Below, piece after piece: positions 1-11,854 of a stretch of DNA of 43,820 nt. Below the pieces are notes generated by a model that did no database searches, was not told the origin of the DNA, and worked only from the letters and a program-made list of their open reading frames with translations. How positions within the stretch are numbered: position 1 is the first letter of the stretch; the number at the start of each line of letters is the position of its first letter. The position numbers and the translations under genes were made by a program. The stretch is taken from NCBI GenBank assembly GCA_015499985.1, contig JAAAUF010000270.1, positions 1-43,820 on the forward strand. The letters run 5' to 3'. Source of the DNA: Haplosporangium gracile. Taxonomy: Eukaryota > Mortierellomycota > Mortierellomycetes > Mortierellales > Mortierellaceae.

Positions 1-439
1 AAAAAGTAAAAGTAGGATGTAAAAAAAAAAAAAAAGACAAGCTGGTTATTCCTGACTAGGGGAGGCGAATGGCGTTCGCGTTGTATTGGGCTGGTAGGAG
101 TGTTCTCCGTGTGGGTTCATTTGGTTGTTGTCGTCCTTCAGTCAAAAATGTGAGAAAGGCCAGTGATGGTTGAATGAATGTAAGGAAAGGAGGGGCTGAA
201 AGAAAATGAAAGAAATTAAAAAAAAAATGTCGTCGTCAGTCAAAAAAAAAAAATGAAGGAAGACGTGAAGTGGAGGGTGACTTGTGCGAAAAGAAAAGAA
301 AAAGTGTCGTGTGTCGATCGATATCAAAAAAAAGGAGGCGAAAGAATGGCCGGCCAGTCGAGTAAAAGTGAATGGCGTGGGCGAAGTAAAGGCTGGTCGA
401 CGAGATATCCGAAGTTGAGAGTTGATCGGGTCCGAGTAA
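1..439. other. 3' flank of the GATA-factor gene, no gene seen
   Basis: This A-rich stretch has several runs of 9-15 A. It lies downstream of the minus-strand GATA gene and presumably holds its 3' UTR. I see no second gene, no tRNA and no clear poly(A) signal that I would defend. Confidence 0.5.
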
Positions 440-3400
440 TTATTCCCTGATGATGGGCAAGGCATCAGGTCCCTTGCACTTGTGGCAGACAAGATGAGCA
501 CGTCCGGACTTGATTCTCTCGGCCTCCATGGCGGCGTACTCCGTCTTGAGGGGGATGTACTTGCAACCGACCTTGGCGCAAAAGACATTGGACTTTTTGT
601 AACGAAGTCCACATGAGTTGCAGAGCGCAGAATGAGCGGTATAGCCGGGTCTCCAGCACGGGGTCTCGCTGGCCCCACAAGCCTCGCACTTCTTGGTCGT
701 AGCTTTGCTCTCGCGAGCCTTGGCGGGCTTCTTGGGCGAAACGCTCGACGAGGCGGCGGATGGTCCCCCTCCGTTTGTTCCTGATCCTGTGGCTGAGCCG
801 GTAGAAGAAGAGGCAGAGTGGCCTGAGGTACCACCGGTGGCCTTGGAAGACTTCTTGCCGGTTCCCGCTGCTGCTGCTCCTCCCGAGGAGCCCATCGTCG
901 AGATCATCATCGTGTCCACCATCATCATACCAGGGAAGTATTGATTCGTCAGTCCGGGTCCGTGGTAGTAAGCGAGATGGTCAGCCTCGGCCGTATCCTC
1001 ATCTCCGTTGTAATCCTGATCCCAGGCGTTAGAACGCTTACGACCCTCCTGTTGCTCAACAGCCATGGTGGCATCCAAGAGAGGCTTAAGGGTCTTAAGG
1101 GAAGCACGGCGAAGACCGGCATCAACATCGGCGTGATCTGAAGGGCCATTGTTGCGGATCACCTGCTTCCCCTTACCCTTGCCCTTGATGCGGTGTCCGT
1201 CGTCGTTCTCCTGTTCATCAGCATCCAGGGTGCGTCTCTTCTTCTTGCCATTCTTCTCCTTGTGAGCCTTCTTACGCTTCTTGGTCTCCATCATCTCGCG
1301 GGAGAGCTGCATAGCCAAATCGACTTCTTGAGGCGGGATGCGAAGGTGCTCTGGGACGTTCTGGAGGCGACCCTGGGTCTTGTGGGAGTTGGAAGCGTCA
1401 TTATGATGCTGCTGAGTGGATAACTCTGCTCCGTCCTCGTAGTAATCCTCATCATTCGCATCGGAGACTGCACCACCATTGTAGTCGATGTCCATTGCGT
1501 AATTCTCGTCATCGACAACAGCCGCACGACGACCAGCTCCCAACTCCACTGGAGGTGCGAGCTGGTGCCACCGACGCTCTTGATCTCGATGACCGGTGCT
1601 AACGGATTGGCGACGCTTCTTGTAGAGTCCAGTCATGTGTCCTGAGCGGGGTTTATCATTCATATCCTCCTGAGCCTCGTCTCCTGACTGTCCTTCATCG
1701 TCGGGCGAGGGATGGCTATGAGTCTGAGCCTTGGCACCACGTCCCTTCTGACCGGGGCCACCCTTCTTCCGCTTCAGTCCAGCCGTCTTGCCGCCACGAC
1801 CACCAGCCTTTCCACCGCGACCTGCTGAAGCCGCTGCCTGCTGGAGTTGCTGCTGCTGCTCGGACGATTCCTCCTCAGACTCCTCGGTGACATCGCTGCC
1901 GTCGAGGACGCCGCCCTTGGCCTGGATATCGTCAAGGACAACGTGGACCATGTCGGAGATCAAGACAGGGTAACTCAGGATCTTAGCCCCACCGACCGTC
2001 TTGAGACCCCTGCTAGCTGGCGGAAGGATTCCTGATCCACCGACAAAGTCCAGCTCAGGGCGGGGAATCGCCGACTGGCGACGGATGCTCAGCTGCCTCT
2101 GTGCCCAGAGGGGAAGAACTGAATCGGCGTCGCCATCTTGCTCTTGGTTGACCTCGGTGCCCGAGTCAGTCGTCGATCCAGCGCGATCCTGGCGGCTCTC
2201 GGTCTCCTGCTGGTTTGTGGTCGCCTCCTGGACATCCTGATAAGCAGTGGCCGAGCTACTATAACGATAAACGTAAAAGCGAAAAGTAGTAACGCGATTA
2301 GATCGGTTGGAAAGCATTCCAATAAACACCAGAATACATCACAAGGTCTCTACCTCACCGCCTCATTAATTAAACCATTTTTTTTTTCACCGAGTGAAAT
2401 ACATACCTTAATCCAAATTTGCGGCTTGGGGTGACTGGGGTGGGAGGAACAGTTCCATGCTCTTCGATCATCAATTCACGATCGGGTTGGCTTTCCATCA
2501 CACCGAGCGAAGGGACTCTGGAAGTCAATGGCGGCGTTGGCATGCCCTGTCCCTGTCCCTGTGATCCGTTTACTTGTCCTTCCGTCCGATTGGCTGCAGA
2601 GGCCTCTTGTTCAGCAATAATGATATCTCCGATGGATATGGTCGAGTCCTCGTCGGTGAAGGAGATGGGCTGGCTGGCAGCGCCCGAAGCCATCGTGGAT
2701 GATGCCTCCAAAGGGTGGGTTGCACCGGGCTCCTTGAATGTCTCCTCAACCTGAATTCCAAGGCCAGATCGACGGTCGGGTGAGGGAGGTGTGGCCATCT
2801 GCATCACCGGTGAAGGGCAGCCGACGGAGCCTGCTCTGGGCGTCATGGTGGGCATGAATGGGGTACCGAAAGGCAGCTGGAAAATAACTCCATCCTGAGC
2901 TCCGTTCCATGAGGGTGACCGCATGGGAATCGAACTCTTTCTCTTCGACCGCAGGGATGCCATAGGGCTACTAGTTGCAAACATTCCGGGCGACATGGTC
3001 GAAGGAGATGAGGGCGAGGGGAGAGGAGCGACGCTGTTCGAGGACTCTGCAGGAAACTTGAAGGAGCTCATTGCCTCAGTGTGAGTCGGGGCGGCGGTCT
3101 TGGGAGTGAGGGGTTGGCTGGGGAGGGAAAACAGGGTCAGACCGTAGGATGCCTTGTAGAGAACACGGCGGTTGCCCAGGAGAGAAGGGATCATGGGCGA
3201 AGCAGTCGCTATCGAGGCTCGACGGGAAGGGTCGAAGGCCAGAGTATCCTCGGGTGCGGGCATCCTGTTCGCTGTCGATGCATCGGAGTGGCGGCGGAAT
3301 CCGGTGCGATCGTCTTCTTCAGCAAGCACGACCTGGGGGCCATCCAAGTGAGAGCAGGTATCGATAATCTCACCCTCATGGAAAGATGGCAGAGGACGCT

Positions 3401-3923
3401 CCTTGTAGGGGATAGCGAGGTGGGCGTCGGCACCACGTTTACGGGTTCTCACGATTGAGACGGGCATGCCGTTCTTGGGCCTACCGGACGAGATGAGCGG
3501 AGCCAAGCGGGCGGCGATCGGCAATGGAGGCTTCGAAGAGAATTGGCCTATCGCGGGAGACGAAGCGCTAAAGGTATATGAAGAGGAGGGAGGCGTCGAT
3601 GCATCGATCGAGGCGGCATGCAGGGAGGGAGGAGAAGGAGGGATCGTTGTTGCTGTTCTAGGCGTTGCCGAACTGGAGGATGATATTGATGTCGAGAGAG
3701 TAGTGCTAGCCTGGATGTGATGTGAGGTGGATGGCGTGGAGGCGGTGGATCGGAGAACACCCTTTAGTTGCAAGGCCTCGATCTCCTTGGGGGTGAGGAG
3801 GATCTTGCCTGTTGACGCCATGCTCTGGAGCGAGCTTAAGGGAACTCGCATTCGTCTGGTTGCCTGGCTATTCGTTGAAGACGAGTCGGCGACCATATTT
3901 GGTACCGAAACCTGGGCAGACAT
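440..3923 (-). CDS. GATA-type zinc-finger transcription regulator (2 exons)
   Basis: Exons are 3923-2407 and 2258-440, joined across a 148-bp GT-AG intron (2406-2259) that keeps the frame and gives 1111 aa. The only clear domain is at the C terminus: a GATA finger C-X2-C-X18-C-X2-C at about residues 1030-1055, with the family-typical TPCWR and LCNSCGLRY motifs. Two further Cys pairs follow (1066/1071 and 1097/1100) and could form a second zinc site. The rest is low complexity: Ser/Pro-rich in the first 500 residues, then Gly/Lys-rich, acidic and Gln-rich stretches with several basic clusters that could act as nuclear localisation signals. GATA fingers bind (A/T)GATA(A/G) DNA in the nucleus, but the targets cannot be told from sequence. 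The start is the first ATG of a long open frame and follows a CT-rich leader. The acceptor is a tandem TAGTAG, so two isoforms differing by one Ser are possible. Confidence 0.85.
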
Positions 3924-4530
3924 TGTCGGCTCCTATGGATTGTTACGGTGATAGTGAAGGTGTGGTTGGCTGATTCGGTGGAGAAAAATGAGCGATTGGA
4001 TGATATAGAGCGAGAGCAATAGTGTAGGTATAACGTAAGGTATGATGAGTGAGAGAGAAGGGTAGGAAGAGTGAAGAAGAGTGAATAGAAGAGTGAGAGA
4101 GAAGTGTGAAAGGAAAGTGGAGTGAAGAAAGAAAAGGAAGGGGATAGAGAGAAAAGAAGTATAAGAGAAAAAGGGCGGGTTAGTTGAATAAAATACGTAG
4201 AGGATGCTACATTTTAGACGAGCCAAGGAAGCACGTTTCTGTTGTCTGTGTCTCTGTGCCTCTCTCTTTGTCTGTTGGATCTGCCTGTCTGCCCTCGATT
4301 TGTTGATTGAGAGCGTGGCAATCGAACTGACCTGGAGAAGCGAGCAAGGGGATGGGGAAGGGAAGGGTATGGTATGGTACACACGCATAGAGAAGGGCAA
4401 AGCAGCAAGGACAACGAAGAAAGAAGATTGAAAGATGGAGATGGGATACACAATGCGAAGGGGAGAGAGGAATGAACAGGCCGCCTTTCTCTTTCTCTCT
4501 CTCTCTCTCATTTTTTGTCATCCTCATCGT
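3924..4530 (-). promoter_or_regulatory. Pyrimidine-rich leader/promoter of the GATA gene
   Basis: Read on the minus strand, this stretch is dominated by C and T, including a TC repeat near 4488-4510. It runs up to the GATA gene start. Similar CT-rich tracts precede the chitin deacetylase and F-box/LRR genes here, so it is best read as 5' UTR plus core promoter. No TATA box is convincing. Confidence 0.4.
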
Positions 4531-7500
4531 TAACGTCCCCTTCTAGTAGTCGTCGTTCATCTGTTATCGCTCCTCTCACCTGCCATTCTTCTCATTGCCT
4601 TCGTCACAGCCATAGCCCGGCCCTTGTTATTTTTCGATCTACCCCACCACATCCTCATACAACTATGAGACAAAGGCAAACATGCGCCGACGGTATACAT
4701 CAACAACCATCATGCTCTAGATCTTTTTTCGTTCTGATGATATTTTCCCTCCCAGTCTCATTCACTCCCACTCCCAATCACACTCCTATGTAGTTGTGAT
4801 CCTTTCCTTTAAAATGCCGTATTGTCCATTCACTTTCAAAAATCGGCTAATGTTCTTACCCAAGTAAAAGCGATGAAGGAAACGGCAACTGAGATATGAA
4901 TGAGAAAGAGCTGCCTGGTTTCGTCTTGTATTTGTTGATAAACTCTATACGATTTTAATGAAAAATAGTTTTCTGGTCAGCTGGCTGAAAGTGGACGATA
5001 AAAAATAACAAGGAGTAGGGAAAGGATAAAAGATAAACAACAGGAAGAAAAAAGAAAAGAGTGACAGAAAGAGAGCCGATAAAATGTAATTGAAAGGGAA
5101 AGTGGGTTATTTTGTTGTTTGTGTAGCGTTGCTACTTCTCTTTGCGTATGTGAAATGGAGAGTATATTTGTTTAAGAAGGATTAGAGGAATAGAAAAGAG
5201 AAGAGACGAGGAGAAGGGCTGATCTGGTCTGGTCTGAAGATAATGGATAGAAAAAAAGTGGTTGGGACATTGATGTCGATGTCCAAAGAAAGCAGGATAT
5301 CATCGTCATCTTGTGAAATAAGGGACAGAGCAGATCGCCAAGAGAATATGAACTGACTTACAGGCCAGACAGGCAAGGCATACAACCGATACATACACAT
5401 GCACAATCGACACAAAAGAAAGAAAAAGGGGGATGAACAAGGAAGAAGAAGAAAAGGTGATTGATGGCCGTACTGCTGTTTATTGCTTCTTCGATCTACA
5501 CCCACTCTCCTATAACAACTCTCTTGACTGGTTGAGGTAAACCGATCTGCTTTTTCGCAGCACCCTTATTCAAAAGAGAGAGAGAGAGGAAACGCTCGTC
5601 GTTCATGAAGTGAACCGAGCAAGTAGACGAAGAGTACATATGTTGATGTGTATTCCATCCCATCTACTCCATACCCATTCAGCCCAGACAGACAGACCGG
5701 AGTCTGACTGCTTTAGTGCTGATGGTCTCTCTCTCTTACTCTCTTTCCTTTTTATCAGGAACAAGAAGAAGCTTCACTCATATTCACCATTGATCGTTTC
5801 TTCTTATTAGTCTCGTTCTCTTTTTATCACCACCAAAATCCACTTTGCATTTTTTATTTTCTCGAGATGAGAATTCACTAAACCTGCTTCTTCTCATCCA
5901 CTACCTTACTTGGTCCTTTTTCTCAACTCGAATGAATGCACGCAGTGTGGGATTCTCTTCATTCGGGGAAGGAGTATATCAGAGGGGTGGTAGTGGTGGT
6001 GGCGCAGAAAGCGAAAAAGGGAGTAAGAAAAGTAAAAGAGAGTTGAAGGCCAAGACTGCTTTCACTCGCTTCCCCACCTTTTCACTTGCACCAAGCTTTG
6101 GTCAAAAGGCAGTCGGGTAAGAATCAAAGGTCAAAAGGTTCAAATCGAATCGAAGTCGAAATAAAGGAACGCCATTTTGTGTATACACAGAGCAAGTGGT
6201 GGCAAAAGGGTCAGCCAGAGGCAATAAGGAATGTACTTAAGACATGTTGACCGGCTGAAGAGAATGAATGAATGCGTTGACTGGGAAGGAGTATAGTGGA
6301 GTGAAGTGCATGAAGGGCAGGAAAGAGAGAGACGAGGCCGCCGCAGCGAGCGAAGTTTGAAAAAAATGAAAGCGAAATGGAGACAGAGAAAATATGAAGG
6401 GTAAAGTGCGCCCATTGTGTTTGCTTGTCTCGAAAGTTGAGAGTGTGTGCGTGTTGGTGAACGAATGAGAGAGAGGGTTGGATAAGTGGTGGGAAAAGAT
6501 AATACCTACAGGTCGTAGCGAGGTCGCAATGAGGAGTGTCGAGTCGAAAGACGAAGGAGGAAGTGGAAGTGGAAGTGGGTGGTGGTCAGAGGGTAAGACA
6601 GTGATGAGAGAAGTAGGAAGAGAGGGAGGAAGGAAATGTGTAGACGAGAAAAGAAGAAGAAAAGAGAGAGATTTTGTGAAAGGAAGAGAGTAGTGATAGG
6701 TATAAAGGAAGAGAGAAGGAAAGTATGAAGAAGAAGAAGAAGAAAAGAGAGAGTGGTGGATATGGGCAATTGAAGTACAAGAGGAAGAAGTGAAAGACAA
6801 AAGAGTTGGATCGGATTTCGTGCTTTTTTTGGGCTTGACTTGTCCTTTACATTCATGTTCCTGTCTTTTATTTTCTCCTCACGGCAGGTGATCAAAAAAA
6901 ATAAGCGTTGTTCGTTTCTGCTTGCGCTTGTGCTTGCGCTGTGGTTCAAAGAGATTCAAGAGACATTGAAGAGACACTGACAATGCAGTACAACTGGCAG
7001 TCATTCAACAACGATCAGTGGTCTTTCTTTTGTTTTTCGTTATCCTTGGATCCATGTTCTACAGGTACCTTGTCGGCGCCATTCATCCAGGTTGGTCGTT
7101 ATTCTCTCTTTCTCTTTCAAGGTGGAAAAACTACAGTACAATAAGCAAATAGCGACTTTCAGATCTCTCCCTCTCTCTTACTACATGACATAGTTTACAG
7201 TTCAATTGAATTGAATTAAAATACTCATCTACCTATTTAATACAAACAAAATACAATACGGAGCCGAGGCGAGGATCCCTTTCCTTTGTTGAACACCTTT
7301 TCTCGTCTTCATCATCACCCCTCTCCTTTCCTTTCACTCCCCATTTCTTGTTCGTCGAATCAGAACCAGATCAGATGTCCTCTCTTACCAGCCCCTCTTC
7401 GCTCTTCCCTTGTCTTCTTCTTATTCTTTTCTACACTTTTTTTCATACCCCACCACTCATACTACCCCTTGTGAGATCTATGACCAAACATACCCGTCCA

Positions 7501-10500
7501 GGTTATTTTAGTAAAATATAAAAAAAAATGGAGCACAAGAAGAAGGGGCCTTCCTGTCTCTGCCTGCGCTATTCTTGTCCCCCGCTGTCCCTTTGTCGAA
7601 TCGAAAATGACCCTATTCATTTCTCTCTCTCGTTCTCTTCCCAACAATATTGCCGAGGAGCAATCCCAAGAACGGATCAAAAAAAAAAAGAAAAAAAAGT
7701 AATCAAAAAATAACGACGAGTATTACCATCACCACCGCCAACAATAACAGCGACAGCAACCACAATCAGAAGCAGAGGGGTATGATTAGGTGGCATAGAA
7801 TCCGATCGACTCTGCTCCCCCTTCGTTTGCATTTCTTTCCACTAACAAAATAAGGAGGACGATGGCGAGCAACGTTCTTGTTTTCATCATTATTAACAAT
7901 GAGCAAGCCATCAAAACCAGCCAAGCAGCACAACCAATCCTCCACTGCGGTTTATCCCAAAGAAGTTCCGCAAAGGTAAAGAGCCTGGTTTTGAGACCGT
8001 ACCAGTAAATCAATCAGTCAAATACACCCGCCTTGAACAAAAACAAGGAAAAGAACAAAAAAAAAAAAAAAAAAAAAGCACAAGCATGCGCCCCACCTTC
8101 TGCTTCCTTCTATCAAGAGACAAAGAAAATAAGCGCTAGTTTGAATGAAGTACGAAACCTTGTTTTCCTCTCCCTTTCCGTTCCCTTCTCTTTTCACTTC
8201 GATTTGTGCACACAACAAGGAACAACGACAACAGCACAAGATAAGTCGTGTTATTCTCTGGCATGAGAAAAAAAAAGTAGGCAGCGCGGATCAAAGAGTT
8301 ATGTTTGGATATGAATGATCACGATGAGCATTTCCCAAATTGTTTGTGAAGTGAATCTATTACCAACAACCAACCATTGATCCAACAGGTCACTGCTGTA
8401 ATGAATTAGGAACCCCCTTTCTTCATTAGGTTCTCTACTCTCACGAACTGCGACTTGATGAGAACCCAAAGTGCAAAGTCACAAAAACGAGAGAGAAGAG
8501 GACAAAGTGGCAAGTAGCAAACTCAAAAATGAACAAGTTGACAAGCGGAGCTGGGATTGTGGGACTTGGACAATGAGATATCGGTAGCCCGACAAGAGGG
8601 TCCGTTCACCTTTATTCATTCATTCGCCGAAAAGAAGTGAAAAAAAAACGCCGACGCAGTAATATATGGCGATACTAACCATGAGTGCACAAGGATTTTT
8701 TTGCTAGGACGGATCGTATTTTTTTATTTTCTTTACGTTCAACAATGCCTCCTTTTTTCTTTCTTTCTTTTTTTTTTTTTTTTTTTATTTACTCTTTTCG
8801 CCATTTTTTGTTTTTTTTTTCTTGATCTACTCTTCTCGACATTGTTTGTTGTTGTTGTCGTGGTGGCTAGGCCTGACAGTTGGCATTGACGTTGATCCAA
8901 CGTGGTTTTTTTTTTCTTTGGCGTGCAAGAGTGCGCATGCCTGTATCTATCATCGGCTGTCAACAATGCAGCAAGGGAGCGATTGTAAGAGAAAAAAAAA
9001 GAGGGGAAGGACAAGAGGGAGAAAAAAAGAAAGGGATGACGGCAAGAAGACAGGAGTCACACTAATAGACTACCAGATACATAGAGAGGCTCGGTCGATC
9101 TACGAAAATTACAAAAAAAAGAGTATGTAAAAACTATACTAATCACCTCATCAACCTATCTTCACGACCGTCGATGCCTATCCCCCTCTCCTCACACCAC
9201 ATCTCTTTCATTCCCTGCGTGTTTCAAACTGCAGCAATGCAAAGCATTCCAGCATCCAGATCGGGTCTCCAGACCTCATTTGGTTTTTTTATCCCGTCGC
9301 CGTTCTTTTCTCATGCCTCTTTTTTCCCTCTGCTACAGATTGAATAGTGAAACCTCATTTCGACTATCCAAGAGGTACAAAGAAAGAAAATATTCTCGGG
9401 TTTGCTTGAAATGAACTCTAGGACAGATCATGTCCATCCTCCCATCCTTTTGGTCTTCCCTTCATGAACACACAATACAATGCATCTGCATTGGCGCCTC
9501 TGTCCTCCCTTGTCCTCCTTCATCCGACTCTCTTCAGTCATTCATATTTTGATCCGTAAAAGTGCTCTTAAACAGGTTATCTTCACCTTCCCTTCGTCTC
9601 TTCCTTCCCTCGAGTCCCTCAGTCAGACTATCAGTCAGGCACTGACCCCTCGCCTTATTATTTATGCAAAACTATCCTTCAAAAAAAGACACTGGATCGA
9701 AAAACAACAACAAAAACTTAATTGAATTCAATTCCTGTCATTGGCGTTAAAGTAAAGTACTTTAGGATGCAAAGGTACCCCTATCCTTTTCATACAACCT
9801 TTTTTTTTTTTTGTTTGCCTATGTTGTTGCTGAGGCGATTCAGGTGTTGCTCTATTTCGGCTTTTTTTTTCGATCTATCATCTTTCTCTGTTGTGCCTCT
9901 CATTCTACACTCTGCCTCCTGCCCCTTCCCGTCTCTCCTCGTTTCTGTCTCTGTCTCCTCAATCCCAACGGATTGTGCGCTGCTCTTTTCTTTATTGACT
10001 GTTTTGTTGTTTTGTTAGTTGAATGGCGAGGTCAGGGCGAAAGAAAGAGCGAAGAGTGTTAAAGAGGAAGAATTTAAACAGGAAGGGAGGATACACATTT
10101 ATTTTTTGAATTTTCAAGATTTACCAAAGATATGGATTATCGTTACCGATGATGGATAACGAACAAAGACGAAGAAAGAGACCAGAGGGCAAGACCAAGA
10201 GTCGATGTATAAGGGAAATTTGGAACTTGGAATCATGCGTGGTTTTGATGTTGATATCGGCGGGATGTATGTGAGTATGTGAGTGAGTGTGGGTGTGGAT
10301 ATGTGGATGAGCAAAAAGGCAGGGTAAACGCAAAACACAACGACAGTAAACAAAAAGCCAAACCCACATATTCATTCTATTCAAAAAAAAAAACAGATCA
10401 TAATCACAAATGGGCTATTTCAAATAGAAAGGACCACTGAAGATCGAGAAGGATGGAAAAAGGTTTTCCTTTGTTGTGGTGTTTTTCGTTGCTAGTTTGT

Positions 10501-11440
10501 CTTTGTACGACTCATGTGGATTGGACCTTGGGTCAGAACGAGAGAGGCCTAAAATTGCGCGGCTCACCTTCATTTATTCAATCGATAATCAACTTTGACA
10601 ACAGACATACACATGTCGCCCTCTTACTTCTCAATCGAGGCGCACTCACTCACCCACTCGCTAGGGCGCAAGGTGTCAACAACACAACAACAACGATAAA
10701 ACAACAAAGAGCGACTTAGTGAGCCCTTGCAGACTCGCCTCCGCCCCTCCGCATTAGAGAAAGGGGAAAAAGTGGTGTAAGCAGGAATTGGATGGCGGTG
10801 GTTGCGGTTGTGGTTTTAAGTAGTGGAGAAACGGTGGAGAAATAGTGGAGACAAAGCAGCTCGCCCGGCCCTTTTCGATTCACGCTTTTGAGCGGTGATC
10901 GAGGCGCTCATTTTTTTGTCATATGTACCATTCCCCTTTTCCTTTCTCCACTTTCCAACGCACGCATCGATCACTCTTCCTTTTCAATACTCATGTTTAT
11001 ATCAAAAGTTCCATACTGGCTAGCGACTGATAGAAAAAAGGAATACAAAGAACGGATCGAGCTTGGGCAAGAGGGAATAACACGAGGGTATCAACTGCTC
11101 TTCCGTGTCTGCCCATCCCTCTTTCCTTGCGCCATCCCTATCCCTCTCTGGGTTTCATTATTTCTCTCCTCTTTCTCCCCCGCCATGTGCAAATACAGAA
11201 ACAGACACCGATCGGACATTGGATAGAGACATGATACCCACTTGCTCGCTCATCCATATTCACAAGAAATGGATGAACAAAATCCAACTTATTGCCCCCT
11301 TTGTTTAATCCTCCTGTGCTCATGCTCTTCCTTTGCCACCTTCATGTTTTTGTTTTTTTCTAGTCGGCATGCCTCGCCTTGGCCATCCGATATGCTCTTC
11401 TGTTGTCGCCCTCTGAGTACGAATCCCTCTATCCTCTCAC

Positions 11441-11504
<64 letters not shown>

Positions 11505-11854
11505 TTAACGTGCCCGTTCCCTCGTACCAAGCAGATCGATCGACATATAAAAGAGGGCGGGAAGCACAGGAGCTTGATTCATTAGTGATGGTTGATTTGT
11601 GTTTGAATGTCAGGGACTGGGTTAGGGACAACTCTAATGAGTGACATGGACCAAGTATCCATTTTTCTCCTGCACGATAAGCGTCATCATGACCGCATGA
11701 CAACAACCACACTCCCTTACTTATTGTCACCAATTTCTCACACAGCAGCAGCACACTCAAACGAAAATGAAGATGGTATTTACAACAAAAGACAAAAGGC
11801 CTAGACACTATATATATGACACATGGTATGAGTTGTTACAAGTAACCCAAGGTT
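4531..11854. other. About 7.3 kb without a supportable gene
   Basis: Open frames here are short and low complexity. Most are translations of GA/CT-rich or poly-A/T tracts, for example the GA-rich block at 6240-6780, a T-rich block at 8752-8822 and an A21 run at 8057-8077. I found no recognisable protein domain, tRNA, 5S rRNA or transposon end. The GA-rich block read on the minus strand resembles the leaders of nearby genes. The GATA transcript may therefore start as far up as about 6.8 kb with non-coding exons, but that is inference. A minus-strand hydrophobic frame at 7786-8013 is the only segment with a protein-like look. Confidence 0.45.
11445..11500. repeat. (TC)28 microsatellite
   Basis: A 56-bp uninterrupted TC dinucleotide run, flanked by further T/C-rich sequence. 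It lies in the intergenic region downstream of the M50B-like peptidase gene. Confidence 0.95.

Noticed and set aside
142..834. Open frames overlapping the GATA gene and other called exons in other frames or on the other strand
   Set aside because: They are shadows of low-complexity coding sequence and carry no domain of their own.
2925..2950. T-loop-like GGAATCGAACTC, suggesting a minus-strand tRNA
   Set aside because: It lies within the GATA-factor coding exon and no acceptor, D or anticodon arm can be folded around it. No tRNA was found anywhere in the window.
6237..6949. Minus-strand frames of 90-190 codons rich in Ser, Leu, Phe and His
   Set aside because: They translate GA/CT-rich DNA in several frames at once, which is typical of pyrimidine leaders and not of real proteins.
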